Of a DNA stretch of 6,341 nucleotides, positions 5,947 to 6,341 are shown piece by piece; the first letter of the stretch is position 1, and each line of letters starts with the position of its first letter. The translations under genes and the position numbers were made by a program. The DNA is from an uncultured Oscillospiraceae bacterium (GTDB lineage: Bacteria; Bacillota; Clostridia; Oscillospirales; Acutalibacteraceae), in assembly GCA_900552925.1 (NCBI GenBank), contig USBH01000100.1, forward strand, positions 1 to 6,341. Direction: 5' to 3'. The notes beneath the pieces are model-generated. The model was not told the origin of the DNA. It was given only the letters and a program-made list of their open reading frames with translations, and did no database searches.

Positions 5947-5960
5947 TTCTTTTAAAGAAT
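5946..5960. repeat. Perfect 15-base palindrome next to the ftsE promoter
   Basis: ATTCTTT-T-AAAGAAT is a perfect 7-bp inverted repeat around one central base. It lies just upstream of the proposed ftsE -35 box and touches its first base. Its size and symmetry fit a dimeric regulator site, but the AT-rich setting makes chance palindromes more likely. It has no T-run that would make it a terminator. Confidence 0.45.
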
Positions 5961-5975
5961 AATACGTAATTATTT

Positions 5976-6000
5976 TGTAACCTTTGTAACCTTTTGTAAT
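5976..6000. repeat. 9-bp tandem direct repeats upstream of ftsE
   Basis: TGTAACCTT occurs twice in tandem (5976-5984 and 5985-5993), followed one base later by a partial third copy TGTAAT (5995-6000). The three TTGTAA cores therefore start 9 and 10 bp apart, close to one DNA turn. They lie between the regulator's stop codon and the ftsE promoter, where activator sites could be. No known motif is recognised. Confidence 0.6.
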
Positions 6001-6006
6001 GCCCGA

Positions 6007-6292
6007 TCAGAATTTCGAGGGATTGCTCGAAAGGTACTTCTTGACCATGAGCGCCACCTTGAACACGATGGCGTCCTCGAATTCGCGCAGGTCGAGGCCT
6101 GTGATCTTCTTGATCTTCTCCAGGCGGTAGACCAGCGTGTTTCTGTGGACGAACAGCTTTCTCGAGGTCTCGGAGACGTTGAGGTTGTTCTCGAAGAAGC
6201 GCTGGATCGTGAACAGCGTCTCGTGGTCGAGCGATTCGATGGAGCCGCGCTTGAAGACTTCCTTGAGGAACATCTCGCACAGCGTGGTCGGC
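6007..6292 (-). CDS. PucR/CdaR-type transcriptional regulator, C-terminal fragment
   Basis: Only the last ~95 residues are present; the 5' end is lost at the fragment edge, and the frame runs in from the adapter. The fragment is the C-terminal helix-turn-helix of the PucR family (HTH_30 type). It has FFENNLNVSETSRKLFVHRN followed by TLVYRLEKIKKITGLDL, then EDAIVFKVALMVKKYL. The VHRNTLVYRLEKI stretch is the most diagnostic. Full-length members carry a variable N-terminal sensory domain that decides their ligand, so the signal and targets of this protein cannot be inferred. The stop codon is TGA (6009-6007). A 190-bp AT-rich intergenic region with a terminator-like hairpin separates it from the ftsE start, so it is probably transcribed separately, with possible read-through. 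Confidence 0.88.
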
Positions 6293-6341
6293 CTGTCTCT
6301 TATACACATCTCCGAGCCCACGAGACTGCAGCTAATCTCGT
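6293..6341 (-). other. Illumina Nextera i7-side adapter, inverted copy (library artefact)
   Basis: This is the exact reverse complement of bases 1-49: mosaic end, read-2 segment, the same 8-base index and the tail of P7. Genomic sequence stops at 6292. The pair mimics a 49-bp terminal inverted repeat but is synthetic. Confidence 0.98.

Noticed and set aside
5846..6307. 153-codon - strand frame starting MYKRQ
   Set aside because: Its start lies in the adapter, and it overlaps the PucR/CdaR-type helix-turn-helix in another frame.
1..6341. 49-bp perfect terminal inverted repeats suggesting a transposon or linear element
   Set aside because: The repeats are Nextera adapter sequence including the Tn5 mosaic end and an index; no transposase or element-specific gene lies inside.

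Overview
This is a 6.24 kb stretch of bacterial chromosome (50-6292) flanked on both ends by the same 49-bp Illumina Nextera adapter. The insert is GC-rich, apart from one AT-rich intergenic patch near 5930-6000. Gene content and style suggest a high-GC member of the Clostridia, perhaps an Oscillospiraceae/Ruminococcaceae-like gut bacterium. The evidence is strong AGGAGG-type ribosome binding sites, TTG starts, a split ThrE-type exporter, FtsEX followed by a coiled-coil M23 peptidase, and a PucR/CdaR-type regulator. That placement is an inference from gene style, not from a marker gene.

Left half, + strand: the 3' end of tex (S1-domain RNA-binding protein) is followed by a good sigma-A-type promoter (TTGACA, 17 bp, TAAACT). 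A tightly packed three-gene operon follows. It holds the two halves of a threonine/serine (or dicarboxylate) exporter, ThrE-N/YjjP-like and ThrE-C/YjjB-like, joined by an ATGA overlap. The third gene is an RluA-family pseudouridine synthase, joined to the second by a TTGA overlap. It ends at an intrinsic terminator, with a second, bidirectional hairpin just behind it.

Right half, - strand, convergent with the first: the 3' end of a PucR/CdaR-type regulator, then an AT-rich control region, then ftsE, ftsX and a secreted M23 (LytM-type) peptidase with coiled coils. FtsE (ATPase) and FtsX (membrane subunit) are known to gate a cell-wall hydrolase partner from inside the cell. The gene overlapping ftsX encodes the expected partner, and its zinc and catalytic residues are intact.

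Nothing here amounts to a wholly new system: the genes all belong to known families. The points most worth a second look are a promoter -10 box lying inside the loop of a terminator hairpin ahead of ftsE, a charged C-terminal extension of about 69 residues on FtsE, 9-bp direct repeats and a perfect palindrome in the same control region, and the unremoved sequencing adapters that create false protein starts at both ends.
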